Positions 26,096 to 34,800 of a stretch of DNA of 64,000 nt are shown here, piece after piece (within the stretch, counting starts at the first letter, position 1; each line of letters opens with the position of its first letter). The notes under the pieces were generated by a model. The model saw only the letters and a list, made by a program, of their open reading frames with translations, was not told the DNA's origin and ran no database searches. A program made the translations under genes and the position numbers. Source of the stretch: Streptomyces venezuelae (GTDB lineage: Bacteria > Actinomycetota > Actinomycetes > Streptomycetales > Streptomycetaceae); NCBI RefSeq assembly GCF_008642295.1, contig NZ_CP029190.1, positions 6,369,501-6,433,500 on the forward strand, read 5' to 3'.

Positions 26096-28126
26096 CCGAA
26101 GGCGACGGAGATGCTGAAGCGCCTGGTGATCGGGCGGGCCAGACGCAGCGAGGAGCTGGGCGAGACCCTCCTGCCCAAGCGGCTGGCCCTGCCGATTTTC
26201 GCGTCCGACCCGCTGTCCTCGGTGGCCTACGCCACGCAGGAGATCCTGCTGGTGCTCACCCTCGGAGGATTGGCCTACCTGCATTTCACCCCGTGGATCG
26301 CCGCCTCGGTCGTGGCGCTGATGACCGTGGTGGTGCTCTCGTACCGCCAGGTGGTCCGGGCCTACCCGAGCGGCGGCGGCTCGTACGAGGTCGCATCCAC
26401 CAACCTCGGCCCCTCGGCCGGTCTGGTGGTCGCGGCCTCACTGCTGGTCGACTACGTCATGACCGTGGCGGTCTCCGTCGCCTCCGGGGTGGACAACATC
26501 ATCTCGGCGGTGCCGGCGCTGGCCGGCTACCGGGTCCTGATGGCGCTGGGTTTCGTGGCCCTGCTGACCGCGATGAACCTGCGGGGCGTACGCGAGTCCG
26601 GCCGGCTCTTCGCCGCGCCCACGTACCTGTTCATCGGCGGCGTGCTGATCATGGTCGGCACCGGCCTGCTGCGCTACCTCCTGGGCGATGCCCCGGTCGC
26701 CGAGAGCGCCAAGTACGGCATCACCCCGGAGGAAGGCGATGCGGACCTGGCCGGGCTGGCCCTGCTCATGCTGGTGCTGCGCGCGTTCTCCAGCGGCTGT
26801 ACGGCGCTGACGGGTGTGGAGGCGATCTCCAACGGCGTGCCGGCCTTCCGCAAGCCCAAGCCGAAGAACGCCGCGACCACCATGGCCGCGATGGGCATCG
26901 TCGCGATCACCATGTTCGCCGGCGTCACCACACTCGCGATCGTCGCCAAGGTCCACATCGCCGAGGACGCCTGCCGCCTCACGGGCCTGGCCGACTGCGA
27001 GGGTTACACCCAGCGCACGGTCATCGCCCAGCTGGCCGCGGCCGTCTTCGGCGGCAGCAATAGCATCGGCTTCTACTACATCCAGGCCGCCACGGCCCTG
27101 ATCCTGATCCTCGCCGCGAACACCGCCTTCAACGGCTTCCCGCTGCTGTCCTCGATCCTCGCCCAGCACCGCTACCTGCCACGGCAGCTGCACAACCGCG
27201 GCGACCGGCTCGCCTTCTCCAACGGCATCCTCGCCCTGGCCATCGCGGCCGGCCTGCTGCTGTACGGCTACAAGGCGAACGTCACCAGCCTGATCCACCT
27301 CTACATTCTCGGCGTCTTCACCTCCTTCACCTTCTCCCAGTCCGGCATGGTCCGGCACTGGAACCGCGAGCTGCGCACCGAAACCGACCCCACCCTGCGC
27401 CGCCGTCACCAGCTGGCCCGCACCATCAACGCCACCGGCGCGCTGGTCACCGGCCTCGTCCTGGTGATCGTGCTCGCCACCAAATTCACCCAGGGCGCCT
27501 GGCTCGCCGTACTCGCCGGGATCCTGCTGTGGCTGATGATGCGCAGCATCCGCCGCCACTACGACCACACCGCGGCGGAGCTCGCAGTGACGGACGCCCG
27601 CGCCGAGAGCATGCTGCCCTCCCGCGTCCAGATGATCGTCCTCGTCTCCACCGTCCACAAACCGACCCTGCGGGCCCTGGCCTACGCCCGCGCCTTCCGG
27701 CCCGACCACCTGGAAGCACTCACCGTCGCCGTCGACCGCGAATCCATCGCCGCCCTGCGCAAGCAGTGGGACGACTACGAGATCGAGGTACCGCTGAAGG
27801 TCCTCGAATCCCCCTACCGCGAGATCACAAAGCCGGTCGTCGAGTACGTACGCTCCATCCGGCGCGCCGGCCCCCGCGACGTCGTCGCCGTCTTCATCCC
27901 CGAATACGTCGTCGGTCACTGGTGGGAGCACCTCCTCCACAACCAGTCCGCCCTCTGGCTCAAAAGCCGCCTGCTCTTCACCCCCGGCGTCACCGTCACC
28001 AGCGTCCCCTGGCAGCTCTCCTCCGCTGCCATCGCCGACCACGCCGCCGCCCGCGCGCCTGGCTCGGTCCGCCGCGGCGAACCCCCCAACCCCCCTGAGC
28101 ATGCCGCGTCAAGAGACTCCCGCTGA
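26093..28126 (+). CDS. KimA-like APC-family potassium transporter
   Basis: 677 aa from GTG 26093. There are about twelve transmembrane helices, beginning LALPIFASDPLSSVAYATQE, with SYRQVVRAYPSGGGSYEVAS, GVEAISNGVPAFRKPK and FNGFPLLSSILAQHRYLPRQL. A cytoplasmic C-terminal domain of about 200 residues follows (IVLVSTVHKPTLRALAYARA, universal-stress-protein-like). This architecture is that of KimA (YdaO) of Bacillus, a high-affinity K+/H+ symporter controlled by c-di-AMP. Some relatives are annotated only as amino-acid permeases. Its place after kdp genes supports the potassium assignment. Confidence 0.85.
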   Translation: MPKATEMLKRLVIGRARRSEELGETLLPKRLALPIFASDPLSSVAYATQEILLVLTLGGLAYLHFTPWIAASVVALMTVVVLSYRQVVRAYPSGGGSYEVASTNLGPSAGLVVAASLLVDYVMTVAVSVASGVDNIISAVPALAGYRVLMALGFVALLTAMNLRGVRESGRLFAAPTYLFIGGVLIMVGTGLLRYLLGDAPVAESAKYGITPEEGDADLAGLALLMLVLRAFSSGCTALTGVEAISNGVPAFRKPKPKNAATTMAAMGIVAITMFAGVTTLAIVAKVHIAEDACRLTGLADCEGYTQRTVIAQLAAAVFGGSNSIGFYYIQAATALILILAANTAFNGFPLLSSILAQHRYLPRQLHNRGDRLAFSNGILALAIAAGLLLYGYKANVTSLIHLYILGVFTSFTFSQSGMVRHWNRELRTETDPTLRRRHQLARTINATGALVTGLVLVIVLATKFTQGAWLAVLAGILLWLMMRSIRRHYDHTAAELAVTDARAESMLPSRVQMIVLVSTVHKPTLRALAYARAFRPDHLEALTVAVDRESIAALRKQWDDYEIEVPLKVLESPYREITKPVVEYVRSIRRAGPRDVVAVFIPEYVVGHWWEHLLHNQSALWLKSRLLFTPGVTVTSVPWQLSSAAIADHAAARAPGSVRRGEPPNPPEHAASRDSR

Positions 28127-28171
28127 TCGCAGCGTAGTGCCCTGCCGGCACTACGCAGGGGCTGCTCCGCC

Positions 28172-28297
28172 GTCCCGCTGGTCGGCCAGGTCCTCGACGC
28201 GGTCCTCGGCTGGGCATGGGCCGACCCGGTCGTTGCGCTCGTCATCGCCGCCGTCGCCGTCAAGGAAGGCCGTAATGCCTGGCAAGGCGAGGGCTGC
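28172..28297 (+). pseudogene. C-terminal fragment of a cation diffusion facilitator exporter
   Basis: In frame from 28178 the sequence reads LVGQVLDAVLGWAWADPVVA, then LVIAAVAVKEGRNAWQGEGC, which is the last-helix region of CDF-type metal/H+ exporters (canonical G-W-x-WADP-x-x-ALxIAAVAVKEG). It has no start and no upstream domain. After Cys the frame continues into unrelated text. A relic, 46 nt after the KimA-like gene. Gene-free remainder 28298-28580: nothing recognised. Confidence 0.75.
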
Positions 28298-28580
28298 CGG
28301 GTACCCTCTGCCCACACCTCGGCCCCCGTCACCGCGGTCAGCGCGGATGCGAGCGGCTGCAAGCCGGGATGTGCCTTCTGCCCGGGACACGAGAGGGGAG
28401 CCGTGAAACTCCCCGACAGGGACGCTTTCCCCGGCCGGAGGCCGGCCCGGCGTCAGTGCCATACCCAGCCCGGAGGCCAGCGGCCCCATGGCAGAACCCC
28501 GAAAAACACAACGGGGGCAGACGCCCCTCGCACCAGCATCCGGACCAACCCGAAGCCTGACGGGCGCGGCGAGGTGCCTG

Positions 28581-28916
28581 TCAGCCTTCCCGAGGTTCGA
28601 CAGGGCCAGCTGTCCTGGCGCCTGAATCCTTGCGTGCCGCGAGCAGGAACAGGACTGCAGCGGCGGCGGTGAAGCCGAAGCCGACGCTCATGCACGCGGT
28701 GACCGTCTCGAAGGAGGCGTCGGCGATCCGGGGGATGCCGTTGGCGAGCATGAGGGCGTAGATGCACAGGATGCCGTAGGCGCGAAGCCGCATCCCGGCC
28801 TGTCGCTTCCGTATCCACGGCGGTGTCCACCCTGCCAGTATCGCCACCGGCACCGGCAGCATGAGCGCCGTGCACACTGCCAGCGCTGTCCAGTGGTACA
28901 GCGGATTGCCGTTCAC
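28581..28916 (-). CDS. Small integral membrane protein, unknown
   Basis: 111 aa from GTG 28916 with GAAAGGGG 5 nt upstream. Three transmembrane helices are visible: LAVCTALMLPVPVAILAGW, AYGILCIYALMLANGI and SVGFGFTAAAAVLFLLAA. The end is polar (ARKDSGARTAGPVEPREG). I do not recognise a family. Confidence 0.7.
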   Translation of the reverse strand: MNGNPLYHWTALAVCTALMLPVPVAILAGWTPPWIRKRQAGMRLRAYGILCIYALMLANGIPRIADASFETVTACMSVGFGFTAAAAVLFLLAARKDSGARTAGPVEPREG

Positions 28917-29052
28917 CCCGACCCCTTTCGCAGACGATCACCAGCCTACAGAGGGTTGGCGGGGCCCGTCCGTGCCGAACACCGCGAGCTTCCGGCGAAC
29001 CTATCCGGTCAGAGCACTGGCACGGGCCGGTCTACCGCACCGGGCGCCATCC

Positions 29053-29460
29053 TCAAGCCTGCGGCCGCGTGCCTGCCCCGTCATTGGGAGCCAGGCGGGA
29101 GAGGACCTTGGCGTACACCATGGTGGCCGCAGCGGCAACGGTCGCTACGAACGCCAGCGCGAGGATGCCCAGCAGCGCGGGCCACTGGCGCAGCTCGTCG
29201 CCACGGCAGACTCTGTCCTGAGGCGACGGCTCGATCAGAGGGCCCCGGCACACAGCTTGGGTCCCCTGGTACGAGGACACCTCCGGGCCGTAGTCGGAGA
29301 GCATCAGGAAGACGAACCATCCCCAGATCGCCAAGGCCAGGAGCATCCACACCACCGACCACGCTTCGATCCGGCGCGCGTCCCGGCCGGCCTTCCCCGC
29401 AGGCCCGGGTGCGGTGTCCGCAGGAGTGGACGCTTCCAGAGCCGTTTCATCGGCTGCCAT
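29053..29460 (-). CDS. Two-helix membrane protein, unknown
   Basis: 135 aa, ATG 29460 with GGGGGA 3-4 nt upstream. The N-terminal 30 residues are acidic and Ala-rich. Two helices (VVWMLLALAIWGWFVFLML and ALLGILALAFVATVAAAATMV) flank an external loop of about 35 residues with two cysteines (QAVCRG, DRVCRG) that could form a disulfide. Family not recognised. Confidence 0.7.
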   Translation of the reverse strand: MAADETALEASTPADTAPGPAGKAGRDARRIEAWSVVWMLLALAIWGWFVFLMLSDYGPEVSSYQGTQAVCRGPLIEPSPQDRVCRGDELRQWPALLGILALAFVATVAAAATMVYAKVLSRLAPNDGAGTRPQA

Positions 29461-29824
29461 TCTTCCCCCTACTTTCGATGAACGATCATCAGTCCATCAC
29501 ACCCTGCCTGCGCACCCGTAGCCGACGCCCCCGCACTGGCCGGACGATGTTCCGGCGCCCGTATTGCCGTCACCGGCGAGCCCGTGGCGGCTCGGCAGCC
29601 AGGCTCGCCGGTGATCACCCTCGGTTACTATGCTCACTTCATGCCGGAGGCTGGCAGCAAGGGGTGCGGCACCATCGACGGTCTGCTTGGGGAGCGGGGA
29701 GACCGGCTCGCCTGCCGAAACTCCCCAGATTCTCCCCAGCACCGTTGAACCGGTGATTCCTGCCTCTACGCCCCGGAGAAGTCTCCGCGGATTGTAAGGC
29801 CGAAGAGATGGGTGACCTGGGAAA
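29461..29824. other. Gene-free stretch, 364 bp
   Basis: No accepted gene. A small CACCG-TTGAAC-CGGTG hairpin is at 29740-29755 and a CTCCCC/GGGGAG pair lies just before it. It probably contains the promoter of the kinase gene, but no clear -35/-10 pair was found. Confidence 0.4.
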
Positions 29825-30664
29825 ATGCTGGAAGAGGTCGTAGCGACCCGCTATGTCACGCCCTTGCGTGAGGGCGGCTCGCTCCCGGGGATCGTCGAGG
29901 CCGACGATCTCGGGACCTACGTCATGAAATTCACGGGAGCCGGTCAGGGGCGTAAGACCCTGGTCGCCGAAGTCATCTGCGGGCGGCTGGCCCAGCGGCT
30001 GCGTCTGCGGGTTCCCGAGCTGGTACAGATCGAGCTGGACCCGGTCATCGGGCTCGGCGAGCCGGACCAGGAGGTCCAGGAACTGCTCAAGGCGAGCGGC
30101 GGGCTGAACCTCGGGATGGACTACCTTCCCGGTTCGATCGGCTTCGACCCGCTCGCCTATGCGGTGGACCCGGTGGAGGCGGGCCGGGTGGTCTGGTTCG
30201 ACGCCCTGATCAACAACGTCGACCGGTCCTGGCGCAATCCCAACATGCTGGTCTGGCACGGCGAACTGTGGCTGATCGACCACGGCGCCACGATGATCTG
30301 GCACCACAACTGGCCGGGCGCGCAGGGGGCGGCTGCCAAGGCGTACAACGCCTCCGACCACGCCCTGGCCCCGGTCGGGCCGGACATCGCCGCGGCAGCG
30401 GCGGCGCTGGCCCCGCTGGTCACCGAGGAACTCCTCACCGAGGTCGCCGCGGACGTCCCGGACGAGTGGCTGGTCGACGAGCCGGGCTTCGGCTCCACCG
30501 ATGAACTGCGGCGCGCATACGTGGAGGTGCTGCTGGCGAGGGCCGGCACGATCCACGAACGGATCTCCATGGAAGCGGTGGCGAAGGCCCCGTCCCAGCC
30601 GCCGGGCTGGCTTGCCGACCGTCTGGCCGTACGGCCCCGCGAGAAGAAGAGCGACAGCCGGTGA
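29825..30664 (+). CDS. HipA-family kinase-like protein
   Basis: 279 aa. The N-terminus TRYVTPLREGGSLPGIVEAD is followed by YVMKFTGAGQGRKTLVAEVI (ATP-binding Lys). DALINNVDRSWRNPNML resembles the catalytic loop and WLIDHGATMIWH the metal-binding Asp motif of the HipA/PI3K-like kinase fold. It lacks the HipA N-terminal couple domain and there is no HipB-type DNA-binding partner. Instead its stop overlaps the start of a DUF3037-type gene. The target is unknown; in this actinobacterial pair no toxin role has been shown to my knowledge. Confidence 0.85.
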   Translation: MLEEVVATRYVTPLREGGSLPGIVEADDLGTYVMKFTGAGQGRKTLVAEVICGRLAQRLRLRVPELVQIELDPVIGLGEPDQEVQELLKASGGLNLGMDYLPGSIGFDPLAYAVDPVEAGRVVWFDALINNVDRSWRNPNMLVWHGELWLIDHGATMIWHHNWPGAQGAAAKAYNASDHALAPVGPDIAAAAAALAPLVTEELLTEVAADVPDEWLVDEPGFGSTDELRRAYVEVLLARAGTIHERISMEAVAKAPSQPPGWLADRLAVRPREKKSDSR

Positions 30665-31044
30665 CCAAGCGGGATGTGTTCGAGTACGCGCTGGTGCGGG
30701 TGGTGCCGCGGATGGAGCGCGGGGAGTGCTTCAACGCGGGGGTGATCGTCTACTGCCGGGCGCGCGGCTTCGTGGCGGCGCGCACGCACCTGGCCGAGGC
30801 GAAGCTGCTGGCGCTGGACCCGAAGGCCGATGTGACCGGCGTACGGGCCGCCCTGCGGGCGGTCGAGGGGGTCTGCGCGGGCGGGGAGCACGCGGGGCAG
30901 GCGGCCGGCGACGATGCCGGGCGGCGGTTCCGGTGGCTGATCGCGCCGCGGAGCACGGTGGTGCAGCCGGGGCCGGTGCACACGGGGCTGACGGCGGACC
31001 CGGAGGCGGAACTGGAGCGCCTCCTGGACCTCCTGGTCCGCTGA
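30661..31044 (+). CDS. DUF3037 family protein
   Basis: 127 aa from GTG overlapping the kinase stop by 4 nt (GTGA). Motifs are FEYALVRVVPRMERGECFNAGVIVYCRARGF split over residues 6-36, and FRWLIAPRSTVVQPGPVHTGL. Function is unknown. The strict coupling with the HipA-like gene suggests a two-protein module. Confidence 0.85.
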   Translation: MTKRDVFEYALVRVVPRMERGECFNAGVIVYCRARGFVAARTHLAEAKLLALDPKADVTGVRAALRAVEGVCAGGEHAGQAAGDDAGRRFRWLIAPRSTVVQPGPVHTGLTADPEAELERLLDLLVR

Positions 31045-31342
31045 GCCCCGGCGGGGCGGGGGCCCCGTGGCCGGCCGCGGGGTCCGCTGCGGATTGGTCC
31101 CCCACCCCGCCCCTTCTCCCCCAGCTACCGCTGGGAGGTGCCCCCAGAAACCGGGGCTGCGCCCCGGACCCCCTGGGGTGCCCGGGCTTCGCCCGGCACC
31201 TGCGCCGGGCGCGCCCCGCGCCCGGCGGGCGCACGGGCTCTGCCCGGGGCCGTGACGCGGGCCCGCACCCGCGGGCAGCGGGCCGGGCCCGGGGCCGGCC
31301 CCGGCGCGGTGGCTCGGACGCGGCGCCGCAGGCGCGATGGCG
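31045..31342. repeat. GC-rich intergenic hairpin repeats
   Basis: This gene-free stretch holds CCCCCAGCTACCGCTGGGAG followed by GTGCCCCCAG (31116-31146), a hairpin element I recall as dispersed in Streptomyces genomes. It is followed by nested stems such as CCGGGGCTGCGCCCCGG and GCCCGGGCTTCGCCCGGC up to about 31260. It may end the HipA-DUF3037 transcript. Confidence 0.6.
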
Positions 31343-31371
31343 TTGACAGCGGGGGGTGTGATCCCTAGCGT
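31343..31371 (+). promoter_or_regulatory. Vegetative-type promoter of the fabG-like gene
   Basis: TTGACA (31343-31348), 17-bp spacer, TAGCGT (31366-31371). This is the best sigma-70/HrdB-like promoter in the window. It is about 65 nt upstream of the start codon. Confidence 0.75.
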
Positions 31372-31442
31372 CTCATCAGCTGAAGCTACTAAGCGGTTGC
31401 TCAGGCCTGGGCGGCCGTATCTCAAGGGCGAGGAGAACCAGC

Positions 31443-32204
31443 ATGTCCACCACCGAGCAGCGCGTCGCCGTCGTCACCGGGGCGGCCCGGGGGATCGGTG
31501 CCGCCACCGCCGTGCGGCTGGCCGCCGAAGGCCGGGCCGTGGCGGTACTCGACCTGGACGAGGCGGCCTGCAAGGACACCGTCGAGGCGATCACGGCCGC
31601 CGGCGGCACGGCCCTCGCGGTCGGCTGCGACGTGTCCGACAGCGCCCAGGTGGAGGCCGCCGTCGAGCGGATCGCCGGGACCCTCGGCGGCCCGACCGTC
31701 CTGGTCAACAACGCCGGCGTGCTCCGCGACAACCTGCTCTTCAAGATGAGCGAGAACGACTGGGACACGGTCATGAACGTGCACCTGCGCGGTGCCTTCC
31801 TGATGTCCCGGGCCTGCCAGAAGTACATGGTGGAGGCCAAGTTCGGCCGGATCGTCAACCTGTCCAGCAGCTCCGCGCTCGGCAACCGCGGCCAGGGCAA
31901 CTACTCCGCCGCCAAGGCCGGCCTCCAGGGCTTCACCAAGACCCTGGCCATCGAGCTCGGCAAGTTCGGCGTCACCGCCAACGCGGTCGCCCCCGGCTTC
32001 ATCGTCACCGAGATGACCGCCGCGACCGCCGCCCGCGTCGGCATGGGCTTCGAGGAGTTCCAGGCCGCCGCCGCCACCCAGATCCCGGTCCAGCGGGTCG
32101 GCCGCCCGGAGGACATCGCCAACGCCATCGCCTTCTTCACCGGGGACGCGGCCGGGTTCGTGTCCGGCCAGGTCATGTACGTGGCCGGCGGCCCGCTCAA
32201 CTAG
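31443..32204 (+). CDS. 3-oxoacyl-ACP reductase-like SDR (FabG type)
   Basis: 253 aa, GAGGAG 8 nt before ATG. TGAARGIG cofactor loop, NNAGVLRDNLLFKM, VNLSSSSALGNRGQGNYSAAK (catalytic Ser, Tyr and Lys), and the C-terminal FVSGQVMYVAGGPLN. The length and motifs are standard for FabG/PhaB-like NADPH-dependent beta-ketoacyl reductases. It forms a two-gene unit with the next SDR (19-nt gap), driven by the promoter at 31343. Confidence 0.9.
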   Translation: MSTTEQRVAVVTGAARGIGAATAVRLAAEGRAVAVLDLDEAACKDTVEAITAAGGTALAVGCDVSDSAQVEAAVERIAGTLGGPTVLVNNAGVLRDNLLFKMSENDWDTVMNVHLRGAFLMSRACQKYMVEAKFGRIVNLSSSSALGNRGQGNYSAAKAGLQGFTKTLAIELGKFGVTANAVAPGFIVTEMTAATAARVGMGFEEFQAAAATQIPVQRVGRPEDIANAIAFFTGDAAGFVSGQVMYVAGGPLN

Positions 32205-32223
32205 CACGGGAGAGGGTGTCGTC

Positions 32224-32985
32224 ATGGTGTACCAAGGCAACGACAGCGGCAAGGTCGCACTGATCACCGGGGCGAGCCGGGGGATCGGCTACGGCATCGC
32301 CGAGGCGCTGGTCGCCCGCGGCGACCGGGTCTGCATCACCGGCCGGAACGAGGAGACCCTCAAGGAGGCCGTCGAGCAGCTCGGTGCCGACCGGGTCATC
32401 GGGGTGCCCGGGAAGGCGCACGACGAGGCCCACCAGGCCGTCGCCGTCGAGCGCACGATGGAGGCCTTCGGGCGGGTGGATTTCCTGGTCAACAACGCCG
32501 GCACCAATCCGGTCTTCGGCCCCATCGCCGACCTGGACCTCGGGGTCGCGCGCAAGGTCTTCGAGACCAATGTGATCTCCGCGCTCGGCTTCGCCCAGCG
32601 CACCTGGCACGCGTGGCAGAAGGACCACGGCGGGGCGATCGTGAACATCGCCTCCATCGCCGGGGTCTCCGCCTCGCCGTTCATCGGCGCGTACGGGATG
32701 AGCAAGGCCGCCATGGTCAATCTCACCCTGCAGCTCGCGCACGAGATGGCGCCGGGGGTGCGGGTGAACGCGATCGCCCCCGCGGTGGTCAAGACGAAGT
32801 TCGCCCAGGCGCTCTACGAGGGCCGCGAGGCCGAGGCCGCGGCGGCCTATCCGCTGGGCCGGCTCGGGGTGCCCTCCGACATCGGCGGGGCCGCTGCATT
32901 CCTCACCTCGGCACAAGCGGAATGGATCACAGGTCAGACACTTGTTGTTGATGGGGGAATGTTTCTCAATGCCGGAGTTCACTAA
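32224..32985 (+). CDS. SDR family oxidoreductase
   Basis: 253 aa. It has TGASRGIGYGIAEAL, NNAGTNPVFGP, IVNIASIAGVSASPFIGAYGMSKA split around the catalytic Ser/Tyr/Lys, and ITGQTLVVDGGMF. Classical SDR; the NAGTNP motif occurs in a group annotated as 3-ketoacyl- or 2,3-dihydroxy-type reductases. Second gene of the unit with the FabG-type SDR, possibly acting on CoA- or ACP-bound acids. Confidence 0.9.
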   Translation: MVYQGNDSGKVALITGASRGIGYGIAEALVARGDRVCITGRNEETLKEAVEQLGADRVIGVPGKAHDEAHQAVAVERTMEAFGRVDFLVNNAGTNPVFGPIADLDLGVARKVFETNVISALGFAQRTWHAWQKDHGGAIVNIASIAGVSASPFIGAYGMSKAAMVNLTLQLAHEMAPGVRVNAIAPAVVKTKFAQALYEGREAEAAAAYPLGRLGVPSDIGGAAAFLTSAQAEWITGQTLVVDGGMFLNAGVH

Positions 32986-33136
32986 CCGATAATCGGACGC
33001 ATTCGGCCATCAAAGGGTGGCAAATGTGTCATCAATACGCACGGAACCGGTCAAGTGCCCCACGGAACCTGCCCATTGGTTTCGTGGGGTACTGCGGTAG
33101 GGTCTGCCGCACCCAGGCTGATCGAGGAGCGTGCAC

Positions 33137-34720
33137 GTGTTCAACCGGACCAGATGCCTGCAGATCACTGCGGCCCTTGCGTCCATATCCCTGCTTGCCG
33201 GCTGCGGGCTGATCTCGGGCGACGGGGGAGAGGACGGCAAGCGGATTGTCGTCGGCACGACGAGCGCACCCAGCACGCTCGATCCGGCGGCGGCCTGGGA
33301 CGGCTCGTGGGAGCTGTACCGGAACGTCTACCAGACCCTTCTCGCATTCCCCACCGGCAGCCTCAAGCCGCAGCCGGACGCCGCACAGAGCTGCGAGTTC
33401 ACCGACTCCGTCAACGAGTCCTACCGCTGCACGCTCCGCAAGGGCCTCAAGTTCTCCAACGGCGAGCCGCTGGACTCCAAGGCGGTCAAGCACTCCTTCG
33501 ACCGCATCCGGACGATCAACTCCAAGGTCGGTCCCAAGGACCTGTTCGGCAGCCTGGACAAGATCGAGACCCCGGACGCGCAGACGGTCGTCTTCCACCT
33601 GAAGGCCTCCGACGCGACCTTCCCCTACGTGCTCGGCTCCCCGGCCGCCTCCCTGGTGGCACCCAAGGACTACCCGGCCGACAAGCTCCGCGAGGACGGG
33701 AAGATCACCGGCTCCGGGCCGTACGTCCTGGACGAGTACGTGGACAAGGAAAAGGCGGAGCTCAGCAGCTACGCCGACTACCAGGGCTTCGCGCAGCGCC
33801 GGAACGACGGGGTCACCATCCGGTACTTCGACGACTCCGGAAAGATGGTGGCTTCCCTCAAGGACAAGAAGATCGACGCCACCTACCGCGGTCTGACCGC
33901 CGACGAGATCAAGGAACTGCAGAGCCCGGCCTCGCGCGATCTCGGCCTCCAGGTGGTCGCCAACGTCGGTGCCGAGATCCGCTACCTGGTCTTCAACCCC
34001 AAGGACCCGGTCGTCCGCCAGCTGCCGGTGCGCCAGGCCATCGCCCAGGTCATCGACCGCGGCACGCTGATCTCGGAGGTCTACCAGGGCACCGCCGAGC
34101 CGCTGTACTCGATGGTCCCCAAGGGCGTACTGGGCCACAAGACGCCGTTCTTCGACAAGTTCGCCCACCCCGACATCCCCAAGGCCAAGAAGCTCCTGAA
34201 GGACGCCGGCATCCAGACCCCGGTCGACCTGAACTTCTTCTACACCACCGACCGGTACGGCTCCTCCACCGAGGCGGAGTTCAAGGAGCTCAAGCGCCAG
34301 CTCGAGGAGAGCGGCCTGTTCAAGGTCAGCCTCCAGGGCAAGCCCTGGAAGGAGTTCCAGGCCGGCTACAAGAACGGCCAGTACCCCGTCTTCGGGCGCG
34401 GCTGGTTCCCCGACTTCCCGGACCCGGACAACTTCATCGCGCCGTTCGTCGGCAAGGAGAACGCCGTCGGTACGCCGTACGAGCCCCCGGCGATCATCAA
34501 CGACCTGCTGCCCAAGTCCCGCCGCTCCGGCGACCGCTCGGCCGTCAGCAGCCAGTTCGAGGAAGCACAGAAGATCTTCGCCGACGACGTGCGGCTGCTG
34601 CCGCTGTGGCAGGGCAAGCTGTACGTGGCCTCCGGCGAGGACATCGCGGGCACCGAGCGTGCGCTCGACCCGCAGACCGCCATGCAGATGTGGGAGCTGT
34701 ACCGCAAGACCAGCTGGTAG
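33137..34720 (+). CDS. Peptide/solute-binding lipoprotein of ABC transporter (SBP family 5)
   Basis: 527 aa from GTG 33137, 7 nt after GAGGAG; the GTG at 33131 is too close to that SD. The signal peptide ends in lipobox SLLAGC, so the protein is anchored outside the membrane. VVGTTSAPSTLDPAAAWDGS, LRKGLKFSNGEPLDSKAVKH and VRQAIAQVIDRGTL are typical DppA/OppA features. No permease or ATPase genes follow, so it is an orphan or works with components elsewhere. Confidence 0.92.
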   Translation: MFNRTRCLQITAALASISLLAGCGLISGDGGEDGKRIVVGTTSAPSTLDPAAAWDGSWELYRNVYQTLLAFPTGSLKPQPDAAQSCEFTDSVNESYRCTLRKGLKFSNGEPLDSKAVKHSFDRIRTINSKVGPKDLFGSLDKIETPDAQTVVFHLKASDATFPYVLGSPAASLVAPKDYPADKLREDGKITGSGPYVLDEYVDKEKAELSSYADYQGFAQRRNDGVTIRYFDDSGKMVASLKDKKIDATYRGLTADEIKELQSPASRDLGLQVVANVGAEIRYLVFNPKDPVVRQLPVRQAIAQVIDRGTLISEVYQGTAEPLYSMVPKGVLGHKTPFFDKFAHPDIPKAKKLLKDAGIQTPVDLNFFYTTDRYGSSTEAEFKELKRQLEESGLFKVSLQGKPWKEFQAGYKNGQYPVFGRGWFPDFPDPDNFIAPFVGKENAVGTPYEPPAIINDLLPKSRRSGDRSAVSSQFEEAQKIFADDVRLLPLWQGKLYVASGEDIAGTERALDPQTAMQMWELYRKTSW

Positions 34721-34800
34721 CAGCCGCGGGTTCGGGCAGTGTCAGTGGCGGCCGGTAAGTTCTGTGATCAGTTGCAGAACGATTGTCGGAGGTTGTCGAC

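Noticed and set aside
29740..29765. GGTTCAA on the minus strand, resembling a tRNA T-loop or an attachment-site core
   Set aside because: No acceptor or anticodon stems fit around it, and no integrase gene is near.
31116..31260. Hairpin cluster considered as part of a CRISPR-like or mobile repeat
   Set aside because: No regular repeat-spacer spacing; it is the common type of GC hairpin seen between Streptomyces genes.
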